From: Poronia punctata
Lineage: Eukaryota; Ascomycota; Sordariomycetes; Xylariales; Xylariaceae
Length of the DNA: 64,000 nucleotides
Assembly: GCA_022579005.1 (NCBI GenBank)
Contig: MU401459.1
Location: forward strand, 1 to 64,000
Direction: 5' to 3'
Positions 31,977-44,595 of this stretch are shown here, one piece after another. The position numbers and the translations under genes are program-made. Each line of letters begins with the position of its first letter. The first letter of the stretch is position 1. The notes beneath the pieces are model-generated. The model was not told the DNA's origin. It saw only the letters and a list, made by a program, of their open reading frames with translations, and searched no databases.

Positions 31977-34859
31977 TTACTCGAAGCGATTTTCCTGATG
32001 GAAAGTGCTCCGCAGAGGAAGTTCTGAATCGAAACCCTTGGTCTCCATCATATGACGGTCGAAACTCTGAGTCGACATCTGCACCTTTTCGAAGAGCGAG
32101 CGATCGAGCACGGGCGCGGCGGGCGGCTGCTGGCCCAGGTCGTGAGCTGCCTCGCTTTCGAGGGCGTAGCTGTGGAGGGCCAGGCTGGAGGCGATCTGGA
32201 AGGCGTTACGGATCTGGCGACCGTTCCAGCAGCCGGTAGACCGGGCATTTTCTTCAAAATGTCTGGCGGCGAAGTCGAGGATCTGGCCCTCATTGATCAC
32301 GAGGGGTGGTTCGCCCGTCATCTGGTGCCGCTGGGCCTCGATCTCGCGCAGCTTGGCGATGTTGAGTCGGAAGATGTCGCGGGTCTGCGTCTTGTCCAAG
32401 GGAGGGTAGTACAGGGAGATGTGGATGCGGGACTTGAAGGCTTCGTCGATGGTGCCGACGCGGTTCGTGGTCAGGAATAGGAGGCCGTTGTAGTACTCGA
32501 GAACGCGTAGGAAGACGGATACGAGTGCGTTACGCTTCATGTCTAGCTTGGATCGTTGCGATAGGAACACGTCTGCCTCGTCCAATAGGAGCACGCAATC
32601 CCATAGGTGGGCGAGACGGAAGACGTTTTGGAGAGACGACTCGACTTCGTACGGAGTAAGACCGAGATCACCGCACGTGATGACGAACAGGGGCTTCCTG
32701 TACTCCATCGCTACCGCTTCGGCCGTGGCTGTCTTGCCGACGCCAGGGACGCCGTGGAGTAGAACTACTAGGCCACGGCCCTTGTTTTGGATGAGATCCT
32801 GGCTAGGCCCCTCGCTCGACATGTCGATGTAGCGGCGTTCGAATGCCTTGCGCTGGAAGTGGGATACCACGAGGCCGCGCACGATATCCTTGTAGTCCTT
32901 GAGGATCTTGAGGTTCTCGAAAACGCCGGGTTGTCGTTGGATAGGTTTCAAGAAGTTGGTATTTACCGGTAGGAACCGGCGCTCCCGTAGCGCATATGCG
33001 AACATGCGCTTGGGTAAGAGGACCAGGTCCTCCTCACGCAGCGGCTGGGTCTTGAGCTCGGCATCGAATCGTCGTGTGCCTTTCTGCCGCCGGCCGAGGA
33101 AGGTATCGAGGCCGAGATTCTCGCGTCGCTGCCACATCTCGATGCCGTCGGATGTCTGGACGATCTCGTTCTGGGCGTAGGCGCGATTTTGCCGGCCGCT
33201 GTCGAACCAGTGTTGGATTTTCATATCGTCGCTCTCCGTCTCACAACGCGCGCTCTTGTTCACCGTCGGGTGGTGGAAAGTGGGTCGCCAGTCGGGATTC
33301 TTCTGGTACGCCTCGGCCATGTCGACGATGACGTCGCTCTCGACAAACTCGGGGTGTCGCATGAGTTCATTCCGCTCGTCCCGCAGGATCTCATCTTCCG
33401 CTTCGTCGGTGTCGAAGGGGGGGTTACGCGTCAGGGTCCAAGCATTGTAGGCCTGGTGGCGATCAGTGAGAAATCTCTGGAACTGGCGTCCTTGGTCTTT
33501 CAGTGACGCCAACAGTTGTTGGTGGTCGTGACGGTAGCGGACGGGGAACACCTCGAGGGACTCGATGAGACGTTCGCCTGAGAAAACGGGGATCTGGAAC
33601 TTGTGGCGGACAGCACCATAGTTGTTACCATCATGGTCTATATAATAGGCGAAGATGTTGAAGGTTTCCTTCTTGTCAACCTGTTGTAGCTCGTCCATGA
33701 AGAATTCCCATCCGCCCGAGGAAGGGTAGACGGCCTGGGTATCGGGAAGCTCGACGCGGTAGACGCGCCACATCTCGTGATATCGTCCAGACGTCTCTGT
33801 CGCCGCCGGCATGCAGATGACATCGCCGACGCGGAATAAGCTCCAAAGGTCTTCGAACCTAACCCGATCCGCTGCGGTGCCTTCGTAATGTTTGTAGAGA
33901 GGCATGACCTCGTTCTCGATAAAGTTAACATAGCAGCGCATATCTCGCAATGCTTCGACACTGTCCATGAGCCCGTCCTGATCCTCGGCGTTCGAGTCTA
34001 CGGACGCAAGCGAGGCTGTGTCCTCCGAGTCGGAATCGCAATCGGAATCGCCATCCTCAGACTGGTCTTCGACGGCAGCGTCATTGGGGTCCTCTGTATC
34101 GACAAAGTCCGATGCTTCAGAAGGCGTGTCTACAGCCTTCCCGCCTCCGTTTTCTTCAAGATCTTCGACATCGGCCCACTTCTCCTCGAGAGTGGCCAGA
34201 ATCTCCTTCATCTTAGGCTGGAAGTAGACAAGCGGTTTAAAGGGCCGCACAAAGGTCCTCGGGGTAGACCTCTGCTCCGTGTCGTTCAGTAGGGCGGTCA
34301 GATGGCCAAGGACCGGCTGCGACTGAATACGGATACGGTGAAAATCAGTGTTCTTCCCTTGGACGGCCTCGGCCTTCCTGTTTCTGCGTGACCTGTCTTC
34401 ACCGGACCGATCGCCCTGACGAAGATGTTCTCCAATCTCGCCATAGATATTCCATTGGCGAGCTCGCATCCTCGCTGCTTCCTTTCGGCGGGCTGCTTGC
34501 TCACGGCGGATCTGGCCCTGGAGGGTGGAACCGCCCACTATCATGATAGGCATTGAAGTTAGTCGACGGATTCGTCGATTTTCCCAATTTTAGTTCATTA
34601 TGGCGCGGAAACACGTACTCAAAACTTCGATGGCATAATCCTTCTCCTCGAGGCCGTGGAAGCGATTCTTGAAATTCTCAAAGTTGCACTTCCGGACCTC
34701 GGGGATCTTAGGTCGCCATTTAGCAGCGACACGCCGTCTCTCGGCGAGTTTCTCCTCTCGTCTCTCGGCCTTCCTCTGTGCAGCCCGCTCCGCTGCTGGG
34801 TTGCGGTGGGACTTGGAAGCCCGGGGCGGCTTGCGAGCAGTCTGCTTGGGTCTAGCCAT
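31977..34859 (-). CDS. AAA+ ATPase with N-terminal DUF7025-type domain
   Basis: Two minus-strand exons, 34859-34619 and 34537-31977, encode 933 aa. Exon 1 supplies a very basic N-terminus (MARPKQTARKPPRASK, a possible nuclear targeting region). The 81-nt intron has GTACGT, a CGACTAAC branch and TAG. After acidic linkers (about residues 210-280) comes CYVNFIENEVMPLYKHYEG...FEDLWSLFRVGD, the conserved middle domain of this fungal ATPase family. The C-terminal AAA module has Walker A GVPGVGKT at about residue 676, Walker B VLLLDEADVFL near 730, sensor 1 LLFLTTNR, and SRIHISLYYPPLD with the arginine of the second region of homology, followed by a lid helix. All ATPase residues are intact. Members are numerous in filamentous ascomycetes and their substrates are unknown. 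Confidence 0.9.
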
Positions 34860-36267
34860 GGTGTACAGCTCTACAAAGTGACGACGGCGCTCTAGAAGGT
34901 GTCAAGTAGTTTGAAACTCAAGTCCCACTGCTCTGGGTGAGTAGGGAGGACAGGGTGAGATGGGCTTTTGATCGTGATGCCATTTCAAGAGACAACGCGC
35001 GCGCGCAGACTCGCCTCTTATAGGTATGTCCCTGAGCCCGCTTTAGGGATATGCAGTCATGTAGTCGTATTAGAAACTTGGAGCCGAGACCCTTCCCTCT
35101 ATCGACCCTTGGCTATCCATTCATGGCTGCGGTCCACTCAAGGGCTGGAGCTATAGAGGAGTCATTATGCAGCCGGCTTGTGGAGATGCAGATAACCAAG
35201 CAGCACAGCCCTATGATCCGGGGTATGCTAACCGTCCATTGGACGTGAGACGACAACGAGGTAAGTCATCCAAGCTTCCCCAGGCAGAAGCCGGGATCCG
35301 GAGCCCACAAGTCCAGTTCGGCGGTGAGACGGCCAGTCCATTGTTAACGAGTATTACAGACAGAATAGGTATGTAAGTCAAGGCCCAATGAGCATTATTC
35401 ACACCCCGCTAGGTTAGGCTGCTATGTAGGCTGCTTCCTGCCGATGCGCGTACAGTCAGTCTATTGGATCGTACCTTCGGAACGGGCCCAGTAGATGCGC
35501 ATATGTTTACTTTCTAAGTCCGCCGATGACTCTTTGGCGCTTACCGCTCTATCCTACATAGAGCTAGGTTAGATAAAGTAGCAGGTTAGCACTTTCCGTG
35601 AGCGGTCCGGAATCGAGTCACAGATAGGCAGCCTGACAGATAGATAGGCGGGACTCGCTCGGGAGGCCCCTTCCAATGTTGTGGCAGGGGTCGCAGCCAC
35701 AGCAATATCCCCACTTCCCTGTCGTATTATGCTGATTACCTACTTACATGAGGCAGTTTAACAGCAGAACAGGGAACCTATCAATAACAAGTGCTTACAG
35801 CGGCATTTGCCAAGATAGAGGTAGGAGGTACGAGTAGAGGTATGTATTAACGCTTAACACGGAATCCACACGTACTTTTTTTTCTTTTTCTTTCATACTT
35901 GTAGGATCTCGTGGCAGTACCTACGGAAAAGTGTAGCGGAACTTGAAGGGGAGTCTAGGTAGCTCCTGTCCCTTATTAATGTCTAGAAGAATATCAAGGT
36001 GTATGCATATATCCGTACATCCGACCCCTATTGGTAGATAAATAACTACCGAGGTCTTCCCCCAGTTTACCCCACAACAGCCGGGCTTTGTTCGACGATT
36101 TGGGGTAGGTATCGTAGTCTAAACTGTATTATACCTAGAGTCCTAGACAAGGAACAGTCCCAAGTCCTAGAATGTAGATATAGTGGACCAGACCAGACCG
36201 TTCCCTGAATGAACATGGAGAGATTCGTACTCGTTTGACAAGTATAGACCCCCGAAAGCCAACAACG
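34860..36267. other. Divergent intergenic region, about 1.4 kb
   Basis: It separates the AAA gene (-) from the beta-lactamase-fold gene (+). No gene is supported. A (GC)n run occurs at about 34997-35005, T-rich tracts at 35877-35895, and GGTAGGTA-like motifs near the right end. Short open frames at 34968-35376 have no family character. Confidence 0.45.
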
Positions 36268-37685
36268 ATGAGACCCTTCGAGGAAGCGATAGAGGCCGCC
36301 AGTGCCGCCGAAGAGATTCCCGGGGCCGTACTCCTAGCTTCGGACAGGCATGGTAGGTAAGCAAGAGATGTATGTGGCTTAGGCTCCACATGTAGGATAC
36401 TGAGAAGGAGGCCCTATCTTGTCTTTTCCTTGCCGTTACTTGCGAAGAACAAAAGCACAATATTAATGAAGAGCTCTAGGTAAATTCAAATATGGCAAGG
36501 CCTTTGGGAAACGCTCCGTACGCGATGGTGCCGACCGCTCTCCTCTCCGGCTTGATTCCGTCATGTGGATCGCGTCATGCACAAAGGTAGTGACGGCACT
36601 GGCCGCGCTCCAATGTTGCGAGCGCGGGCTCCTGGCGCTCGACGAGCCCATTTATCAGGTTCTGCCCGAGTTCAAGGGTCTGCCCGTCATCAAGGGTTTC
36701 AAGGAGGACGGCAGCCCCGTGCTGGAGCCTCACAAGAAGCCGATCACGCTCCGCCATCTGCTTAACCACTCTTCGGGCGTCGCGTACGACGAGACGCATC
36801 CCAAGCTGATGGCGTGGCACAAGTGGCACCGCACGAGGCCCAACCGGTCCAATGTTGTCGAGGGTCGCTTCAGCTACCCCCTCGTATTCGAGCCCGGCGA
36901 CTCGTGGTGTTATGGCGCCGGCGTCGACTGGGCCGGTGTGGCGGTCGAACGCGCCAACGGTGGCACCACCCTGCAGCGCTACTTCGAGGAGAATATATTC
37001 AGCCCCGTTGGCGTGCGCGACATCGTCTTCTCTAGCTATCTCCATACGCGACCCGACCTACAGGCCCGGCTCGTCGACATGAGCAAGCGCGACCCAAAGA
37101 ACCCGCGCAAGGTCATCCGGAGTAATGCGCGGCCGCAGCACAACGAAAGGGGTGGATGCTTCGGCGGCCTAGGCCTCTTCGGGCCCCCCGAGGAGTTTAT
37201 GAAAGTCATCCAGGGCATTCTCGCGACGGACAAAGATCACAAGCTCCTCAGTGTAGCTAGCGCCGAGGAGTTCTTCAGGCCTTGCCTGAGTGATAAGGCG
37301 AAGAAAGCCTTGAACAAGATGCTCACTGTAGAAGAAGCCCGGATAGGCATGGGAAACCTCCACGCATCCGTGACCAAGAACTGGGCGCTCGGCGGCATCG
37401 TCAATGAGGAAGACGTCCCTGGCGGTAGGAAAGCCGGCACGATGACCTGGACAGGCCTGCCGAATCTTGTTTGGGTAAGCGCACTCCACTGATCCCTCCT
37501 CTCTTCAATATTGTTGACATTAGGGTCTTTCTTCTCTCTATCAGTTCATCGATAGAAAATCCGACCTCTGTGGTCTTTATGCCGCACAGTTATACCCTCC
37601 GGCAGATGCGAAGTCAGGGGAACTCTGTGGCCTCTTTGAGCAGGGGCTGTACGGCATCTACCAGAAGACAACGCCAAAGCTGTGA
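36268..37685 (+). CDS. Beta-lactamase/transesterase-fold serine hydrolase
   Basis: Three exons, 36268-36352, 36480-37474 and 37545-37685, encode 406 aa. The start MRPFEEAIEAASAAEE and IPGAVLLASDRHG-KFKYGKAFGKRS match the N-terminal strand of this family. Ser61-x-x-Lys64 (SCTK) is the catalytic motif of class C beta-lactamases and the LovD-type acyltransferases. CYGAG (Tyr of the second motif) follows, with ITLRHLLNHSSGVAYD typical of fungal members. C-terminally LGGIVNEEDVPGGRKAGTMTWTGLPNLVW-FID matches the third, substrate-facing region. Some relatives transfer acyl groups in polyketide pathways and others are esterases, but no polyketide or peptide synthetase gene is nearby. No signal peptide is evident, so it is likely cytosolic. 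Phases fit across both introns. Confidence 0.88.
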
Positions 37686-38651
37686 TAGGAGAGACAAAGC
37701 CAGAGTTTCACGACGGTACACGCAGACATAAGAAACTATGTAGTGTATGATCAAGGTTGAGATTAGTAGAGTGTGCTTCATATTCGAGTCCAATTAAGTG
37801 ATTCGGGAATATATGCTGATATTTCTACTGATAAACATTACATCGATCCATTTATCCATATAAAAAGACAGCAGCCATGGAAACAAGCGTAATCCAACTG
37901 CAAGCATATAAGCAACCTTACGCACAAAACAAAAAATATAGTGTGAATTTGCGCCCCCCCATGTCCACGCATCTCTGAAAAATAAGTTGTTGGGAGAAAG
38001 CAATACCTAGGTAGTTGCAGATATGCTTTTTCCACATGTTTAAACAGCTACACCATCATCGCATGTAGTACTCGTATAATATATAGCTTTTCAAGAAAGA
38101 CGCGAGTTGGAAAACAAGGGTTTCAGGGAAATCAATAACGTTGTATCCCACTATAATTCCCTAGGATTCATCTTACGAGTAAGTCACAAGGAAGTCCCTT
38201 CCTAGCAATAATCTCAGCATAGAGGAAGGGCCCGTACATGAGGCAATCTCCAACAGTATCCAAGAACCGGCAAGCGCAATCTATCTACCAAAGCGTCGGT
38301 AAGCCGTCAGTTGGTACGGCAACTTGCTATCTCCGGTGCTAAGGTAATCTCCGGGATCGTTGATCTTCACAGGGGATTACGCACGGACCTCGGACCTCTA
38401 CTACACGTACATGAGTCAAGTACCCAAATTACCCCTGATCTCTCCAACATTCAATGTATATTCGAGCTTATTCCCTTAAGTTACCTATGTATACTTTCTC
38501 TTGATTGGCATATGTACATATGGCACCGACTTCTCCTCCTTTATCCTCCCCAAGTGGATCGTTGACCCCTATACTCGTAAACGGACTCACAGCTGTACTA
38601 GTCTCTGATGGGCGGCATCTCGATTGGTAAGTAGGATACGCTTGTGCGTAA
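37686..38651. other. Intergenic region between convergent hydrolase and laccase genes
   Basis: About 970 bp containing both 3' UTRs. No coding signal was found; the open frames at 37794-38035 and 38311-38565 look like chance. Confidence 0.5.
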
Positions 38652-40868
38652 TCAAAGACCGGAGTCGATCATCGGATAAGGACTCGTGGGATACCAAGCA
38701 TTCCAATCAGCGCACACGTCCTCGTATTCCGAGATATCGGTAGTCGAGAAGATACTCGTCTGGACAGCGGGCTGCTCCACAAAGGTGACGCTCAGGCCAC
38801 CGCTGACGTGCCACGCGATGTGGCAGTGGAAGAGCCAGTTACCCGGATTATCCGTCTTGAACGCGAGAACAACGTAACCCAGCGCCGGCAGCATGGTCAC
38901 GTCGCGGCGCACGGGATTATTGAAATTCAGCGTTCCGAGGTCGGTAGCCGGGTTGAAGACGGTCCTGTAGCTGTTGAGTCCACCTGTCAAGAGCAGGACT
39001 AGGAGCTGGACTAGGGAGAGGGGCACATTCAGGGGCATCGAACGGCCCAGGACGTAAAAGTCATGGCCATGGAGATGCATTCTACATGCGGAATCGTCAG
39101 TATTGGTTTTCCATCAGAGTAGTTCTGCGAGCACCTAAGATGCGTTGTTGGGTAGGGAGTGAGACTTACGGATGCGGAATGGGAGACAAGTTCTGGATAA
39201 CCCAGTATGACCACGTATTAGCCTGGTCGACTACCACGACATTCTCCCTCCGAGGGAACGCGGTTCCGTTCTGGACAAAGTCGAATACAGGGTGGCCCCA
39301 GTCGACCTTTACCGCACTGGCATTGACATACCATGTCACCGTACTCGAGAGAGGCGGGAAGCTCAGTGTCACCGGCAGGTTATCCGCGAGACCTACCGCG
39401 GGCGTAAACTGACTCGAGTCAACAGTGTGCGCATGATATGGCTCCCAGTCGTTCTGGTCGCTGCAGAAAGTATCGGCAGGTCTCGTGCCTCGCGTCGTCG
39501 GAAGGCTGTTTCCTGCGCCTTCGTAATGGAATATAGCCGCAGGTCGATTGACCTTGCTCGTGCCGCAGAGGCCCACAACGGAAAGGGTGACGTTGAACCA
39601 GTAGTTGTCGACTGGTTCTGTTGCGTCAATGATCACGTCGTACCGCTGTCCGATTCCGAGGAATATGGTATTTACAGTCTGCGGCACGATCGGGACGAAG
39701 TCGGTCTCAATGACTTCGAACTGGTGCCCCACGAGAGAAACCTATAGTGTAACGTTAGTTACTTATATATACATCTTTTAGTGCCCTCACTTCAGCTTCT
39801 CTGTGCTTACTTGAAAATTGTGCTCGATGGACGGGTTGATAATGCGAAGCCGATGTCGCTTTCCTTCTTCCACTGGAGAGAAGGGGGGTTAGTATTTCAA
39901 GAGTCGCTTTTCGAGTAACATTGGAAGCTGGGCCGATGTCTCTGCTTACATGTTACAACAGCATATTCACCAAGACTGGGGTTGCTCCGGTTGATATTCG
40001 TCCCATTGAACAGTATGTTGTCGCTGGAGGGCGGGAGAGGGTTAATCTGGGTCATTCTAACGCCCTGTGTCTCCGTGAAGTAGTAATAGTCGGTGATGGG
40101 GAAAACGCCGAGATCGATATCATAGTTCGCCGTCGAGGGGCCATAGATCAGTATCGAGCCAACTACTCCGTCGCCGTACTGGGCGGTAAAATGCGAGTGA
40201 TACCACGAAGTTCCTGCAGGAGAGATGTAAGTCTGACATGAACACGTGATCGAGAAACAAGACACTGACCATATTGCATGGCCCTGAACGTATAAGTCTT
40301 GCTATGACCAGGGGCTAGAGCACATTCAGTGACGCCGTTTGCTCCGTCCTGGAGGTTGGTATTCAGCTGGCGAATGCCGTGCCAGTGAATCGAAGTTCTT
40401 GAAAGCTCTGATCAGCATGTTGATATATCGAACCGTCGTTATCGAAAAAAACATACCCATTGGTTGTAAGACTGTTCGTCACATGCACAACGATGGTATC
40501 TCCCCAGTCGGCAAAAACAGTTGGTCCAGGGAACTGGTTGTTCACCAACATGACTGACTCCTTAACCACGCCATCGGGTCCAACCCTGATACCCCCCTTT
40601 GTTAGCGAAGCTTGATTATTACTATTATCATATAGGTCTCTTACCAGTTCTGATGCTCAGCTATATCGAAGAAGTATTCTCGAGTAATTCCGGGCGGAAC
40701 CACGGTCGAGTAATCCGTGTCAATATCATAGCCCGTGGCCCAGCAGGCTCTATTAGTCGCTGTATTGCACGAACCGGCCAAACGGGCTTCGAGATCCACT
40801 GGCGCTGGTGCGCCCAGGGCTAATGGAGGGAAGAACAGAGCCCCCAGGACCGTGGCAAGCAACAACAT
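38652..40868 (-). CDS. Laccase (ascomycete multicopper oxidase)
   Basis: Seven minus-strand exons: 40868-40645, 40585-40457, 40397-40270, 40213-39950, 39872-39811, 39741-39170 and 39081-38652; 602 aa. A signal peptide ([19 protein letters not shown]) starts the protein. Copper ligands are all present: HWHG, HSH in WYHSHF, HLHGH and HCHIAWH, with a Leu after the type 1 ligands (VSGGL). The C-terminus is DSGL, the ascomycete laccase tail thought to plug the oxygen channel in mature enzymes. Laccases oxidise phenols and reduce oxygen to water, acting in lignin or pigment chemistry. Exon 3 needs an AAG acceptor. Exon 7 holds an unusual hydrophobic insertion just after [11 protein letters not shown] that may be an unspliced 60-nt intron (38984-39043). 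An upstream in-frame ATG at 40973 would bury the signal peptide, so 40868 is preferred. Confidence 0.93.
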
Positions 40869-43800
40869 GATAGGCAGACCAGCGAACTGTCTACTGTAGA
40901 TATGTCCAACGTGTAATAAGTGTAATAGCCAACGGGTATTGCAGGCTGAACCTAGAAGCTGCCAAACAAGCAATGATTAAGGGAACCTGGGCGAGAGTTG
41001 GTCATTATATATAAATCCAAATGGCGGTATATGCCGCTGGACCACACCGATCACGACCTCACCTACGGTGTGCATGTGCCCTCCACGTCTTCTCAGCTCT
41101 CTCACCTTTCTGGAGGATATCGCAGGAACCAACCCCTCTTTCCCAAGTTACTAGAGTGTGCAGAACGTGACTCATCACCACCTCCTTCATGTGAAGGATT
41201 GGGACTTCCCAGAAGTGGATAGATGCCCTTGACCTTAGCTCTAGAAAAGAGGTAGGCGGCCAAACTCGATCCAGCGATGCCGACTAGGTTGAAGAACGCC
41301 TTGTTCAGAGGCCTAGATTAGACTATTGAACTCGGCGGGGGGTTAATTAACCACGTCCACCGCCAGAAAACGTCAAAGGGTGATATGCACTAGACTGCAA
41401 ATACCCCCGTCGAGGCCCGTCAACGTGTGCCCGCGACGGGCCACGAGTGGTATACCAGACAGTAGCTCGGTCTGAGCAGCGACTTAAACACAACCTAGGC
41501 GTACCAGCTCCAAACTGCTTGAGATCAAGAATGGTCGTTCTAACCGAGCCCCTAATGAGCTTGAATGCACCCCTGGCATGGAAGGTATAGCTAAGCGAGA
41601 TCTGGCCTGCAGCAGGATTGGAAACCAAGTTTGCATCTCTCCCGTAACTCACCCCGATTCACCCTCTCGTGGATAATGTGGACGTATGCATAAGATCTCT
41701 GGATGCCGAACACCGGTTTGGTAAAACCCAGGTGCCGATGCGTCCGAGAGATGAACACTCGGCGAAGACAGCCTCTTGGAAGGCCATTCTCGCACATTTC
41801 TTAACTGGATCACAAGTAAACAAGAGTGTACGCTAGACTATAGAACGTCAGATCCTTTGCAATAGCCAGGGTTGGGGTATTATGTTTCAGGTCAGTATGG
41901 TTAACACGGAATGTCGGTGCTAAAGGGAATGCTCTCTGGTCCAGGTCTTGACCACCAGTTCGTCTTACTCTGGGGGGCTGATAATTGTTCGCTGAACTCC
42001 CATAGCCGGCTTAGAGGAGATTATGCGGTCAGCAGCAGTCTGTTGACAGCTAACCGCCCGGAGGTCCCATCGAATCTCGATTCTCTAGTCGAGCCTCCAT
42101 CGACTCTTCTTCTTCTTCTTCTTCTTCTCTCTTCCAAGATAGTTTTCTCGCATTATCAAGAACAACCCCTCAGCCCCAGTGATCGCCTCACTCGTACGCG
42201 TATATTCCACAGCGCGCAAAGCTATTTTCACCGTGACCCCCTGACCTCCTGTCATGGGGGAATCGATAGGCTGAAGCCACAATCCCACCTGATAGACTGG
42301 GGGACCGGTTAGGGTATTGTCCTCGCGGCGCTTGCAGGAAAACAAGGAAATCCACACCCACGCCCCAAAGTCTAAATGAAAATGGTATTCTGCACGGGAT
42401 AAAGAGCCCAACGTATGCTAGGACCTCGTTCATATGTCCGATGCACGCCCGTTAAGCGATGCTACCTTAGGTAATAAGCATTAGGATTGCTCGAGCTAAA
42501 TGCACTGCAGATGTGCTGTGATCCAACTTCGACCTCGCTTAGATCCGAACGTTGTGGAAGCCCTGTTCGCTAGGGTATATATGTGCATTTACGTCATTAC
42601 CATTACCCCACGCCAGGTAATACCTAGATAGGAGAAGGAAGGATCGTGGCTATTTTCTGCCCTTGCCTATTTGGATACTCCCACCTCCCCGGGGAGCTTC
42701 CGTTAGAACGTTGTTCCCTCCACTTTTGGCGCTCTAGAACGTCGAGGTTCTTGCAATAGACCTATTTCGTCGTACGTACCTACATCGTGGCAGTAGGACT
42801 TTCCCTGTCCCATTCGTAAACCGCCACACAGCCAGCTAGATACCATCCTGCTCACAAGACTGGCGGGAGTGTGGCGTTTCTCGTAATCACAGCAAGAGTT
42901 AGCAGGATCGCAACTTACGAGTAGACATTTACATATATAACGCTATCTGCCTAGCAAATCCGACATGATGCGAGGGGCTTCCGCAGTCTTCTCCGAATCC
43001 TCGACTGCAAACCCGCTAGGCTGGCGATACACTATACCATGTTACATCCAGCCTTCATGTGCGCGGGAAGGGTTGTTCGGTAGCGTTTAGAAACGTCCTG
43101 CAGCTAAAGTACCCGGTATATGATTGTTGTCTCGGCCTAGATGTATAATTCATGACAGGCCTAGGTAGTAGAAAGGCGCTGGGAGATAGCATGGTAACCT
43201 GGTTTCTGCAGGTTCGTAACGGGTTTGCCCTCGTGGCTGTTGACTAGTCTACCAAGCTGAGGGGAAGTCCCGTCAGCCCGAGAACCTAGCCCGACAACAG
43301 TTGCGCATCCAGCTGTATAACGGGCCAGTATTTGTTCTGGGCATCACAGAATATTAACCTAATCGGGACTCAGGGACGTGAGGGGCTCACCATTGAAGTC
43401 CAATTCGGATATTCAATCGCAGTAGGTAGTCTAGAGAGGTATGATAAGGCAGCCTAGGCTAGTGGGTTGAGAGAGAGAGGTGATATGATAGGGGTATGAT
43501 TTTCAGCTCAACCCTTACTTAGGATAATTTGCTCCGGACAGTTGTTTCCCGTTTTGACTTACCGTATGTCAGTGATAATGGAATGCGAGGCTGAACACCT
43601 ATAAGAACCCCTAGGAAATGCTGACACGACTTTTGTGGGATTCAAGGTCTGCCCTGCGCGAATGTTGTCTGGGTGCTTGACACGTGGTGGACAAATGAAA
43701 ATACTTAAGGTTAAAGGTATGCGGTCATCTACCACAGTAGAATTACTACCTATAGTAGGTATTGTATACAGTATCCCACGACCTGACCTGGTAGGGTTAG

Positions 43801-44595
43801 TAAACCGTTGAGCGACAGAACGTACTTTCCTAACACCGAAATCACTTTTAACTATAGAAGCAACGATTGTTTATTATTGGAAAGTTGGAATTATTATGTT
43901 CGTCTTATGTTGGAACCAAATGCTAGCGCGTAACGTCAATAAACCAGTGAACAACAGAATACTGGGACCTTTACTGGCTGATTTGGACACTTGAATAGAC
44001 CCGTTTGACTTGTTTTTAATAGAAAGAGCAGATAATATCAAGACGGGTCATTCATCTTGCCGTGTTCTATCCCCCACGGGGTTCAGATTTTTTGGTATCG
44101 CAACAATAGTAAAATAGTGGCACCTAAAGTATTCCACGTGGCCTAGCACGCCTAGGTAGTCTAGATTACCTTATAGCCGGCAAGTTGGCGCAAGTTGGGT
44201 CGTTTAATTCTGTTGTGAGCAGGGCTGTGTTGCTAGATCTCAGCTTTCCATATTTGGAGGTTGCTGAGATAGATCTATTGAAATGATTGGTACTGGCGGG
44301 GAAGCTTTACGAGTGGATAGGATAAGTGGGGACGGATGATAGAGACGCAGGGTCTGTATCGATAAGAAATTTTTGGATTGGGGAGCTTCTCGATGCTGAA
44401 TTGTACATCCCACTTGACATCTCAAGTCGCGTCGCCTATTTGCGTATACCGTCCAGTGATAACCAATACGGAACGCCAGGCTTCTCAAGACAGAAGACCT
44501 TTGAATTGAGCGACGAAACCCCATCTTACAACCGAGCCAAGATACCAACAGCGAATCCGCACCTGTGCGCATTCCCGGGCAAGCGCATAGCAACT
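40869..44595. other. Gene-empty region, about 3.7 kb
   Basis: The longest stretch of normal composition without a gene in the window. I read it on both strands for motifs and splice-linked open frames and found none. It contains a (TTC)n run at about 42106-42128. The first part (to about 41,200) is the laccase promoter and the last few hundred bases that of the ribosomal-L1-domain gene. Scattered short open frames (41347-41652 -, 41911-42312 +, 42085-42411 -) have no family resemblance. It may contain a decayed gene too diverged to recognise. Confidence 0.5.

Noticed and set aside
32052..33506. Several plus-strand open frames (up to about 140 codons) inside the AAA ATPase gene
   Set aside because: They are shadows of the minus-strand coding sequence, which carries intact Walker A, Walker B and sensor motifs.
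35520..35640. Possible degenerate tRNA-like sequence around GCTCTATCC...GAATCGAGTC
   Set aside because: No complete acceptor, D and T arms can be paired on either strand.
36268..40868. Secondary-metabolite gene cluster built on the LovD-like enzyme and the laccase
   Set aside because: No polyketide synthase, peptide synthetase, terpene cyclase, P450, transporter or pathway regulator is adjacent.
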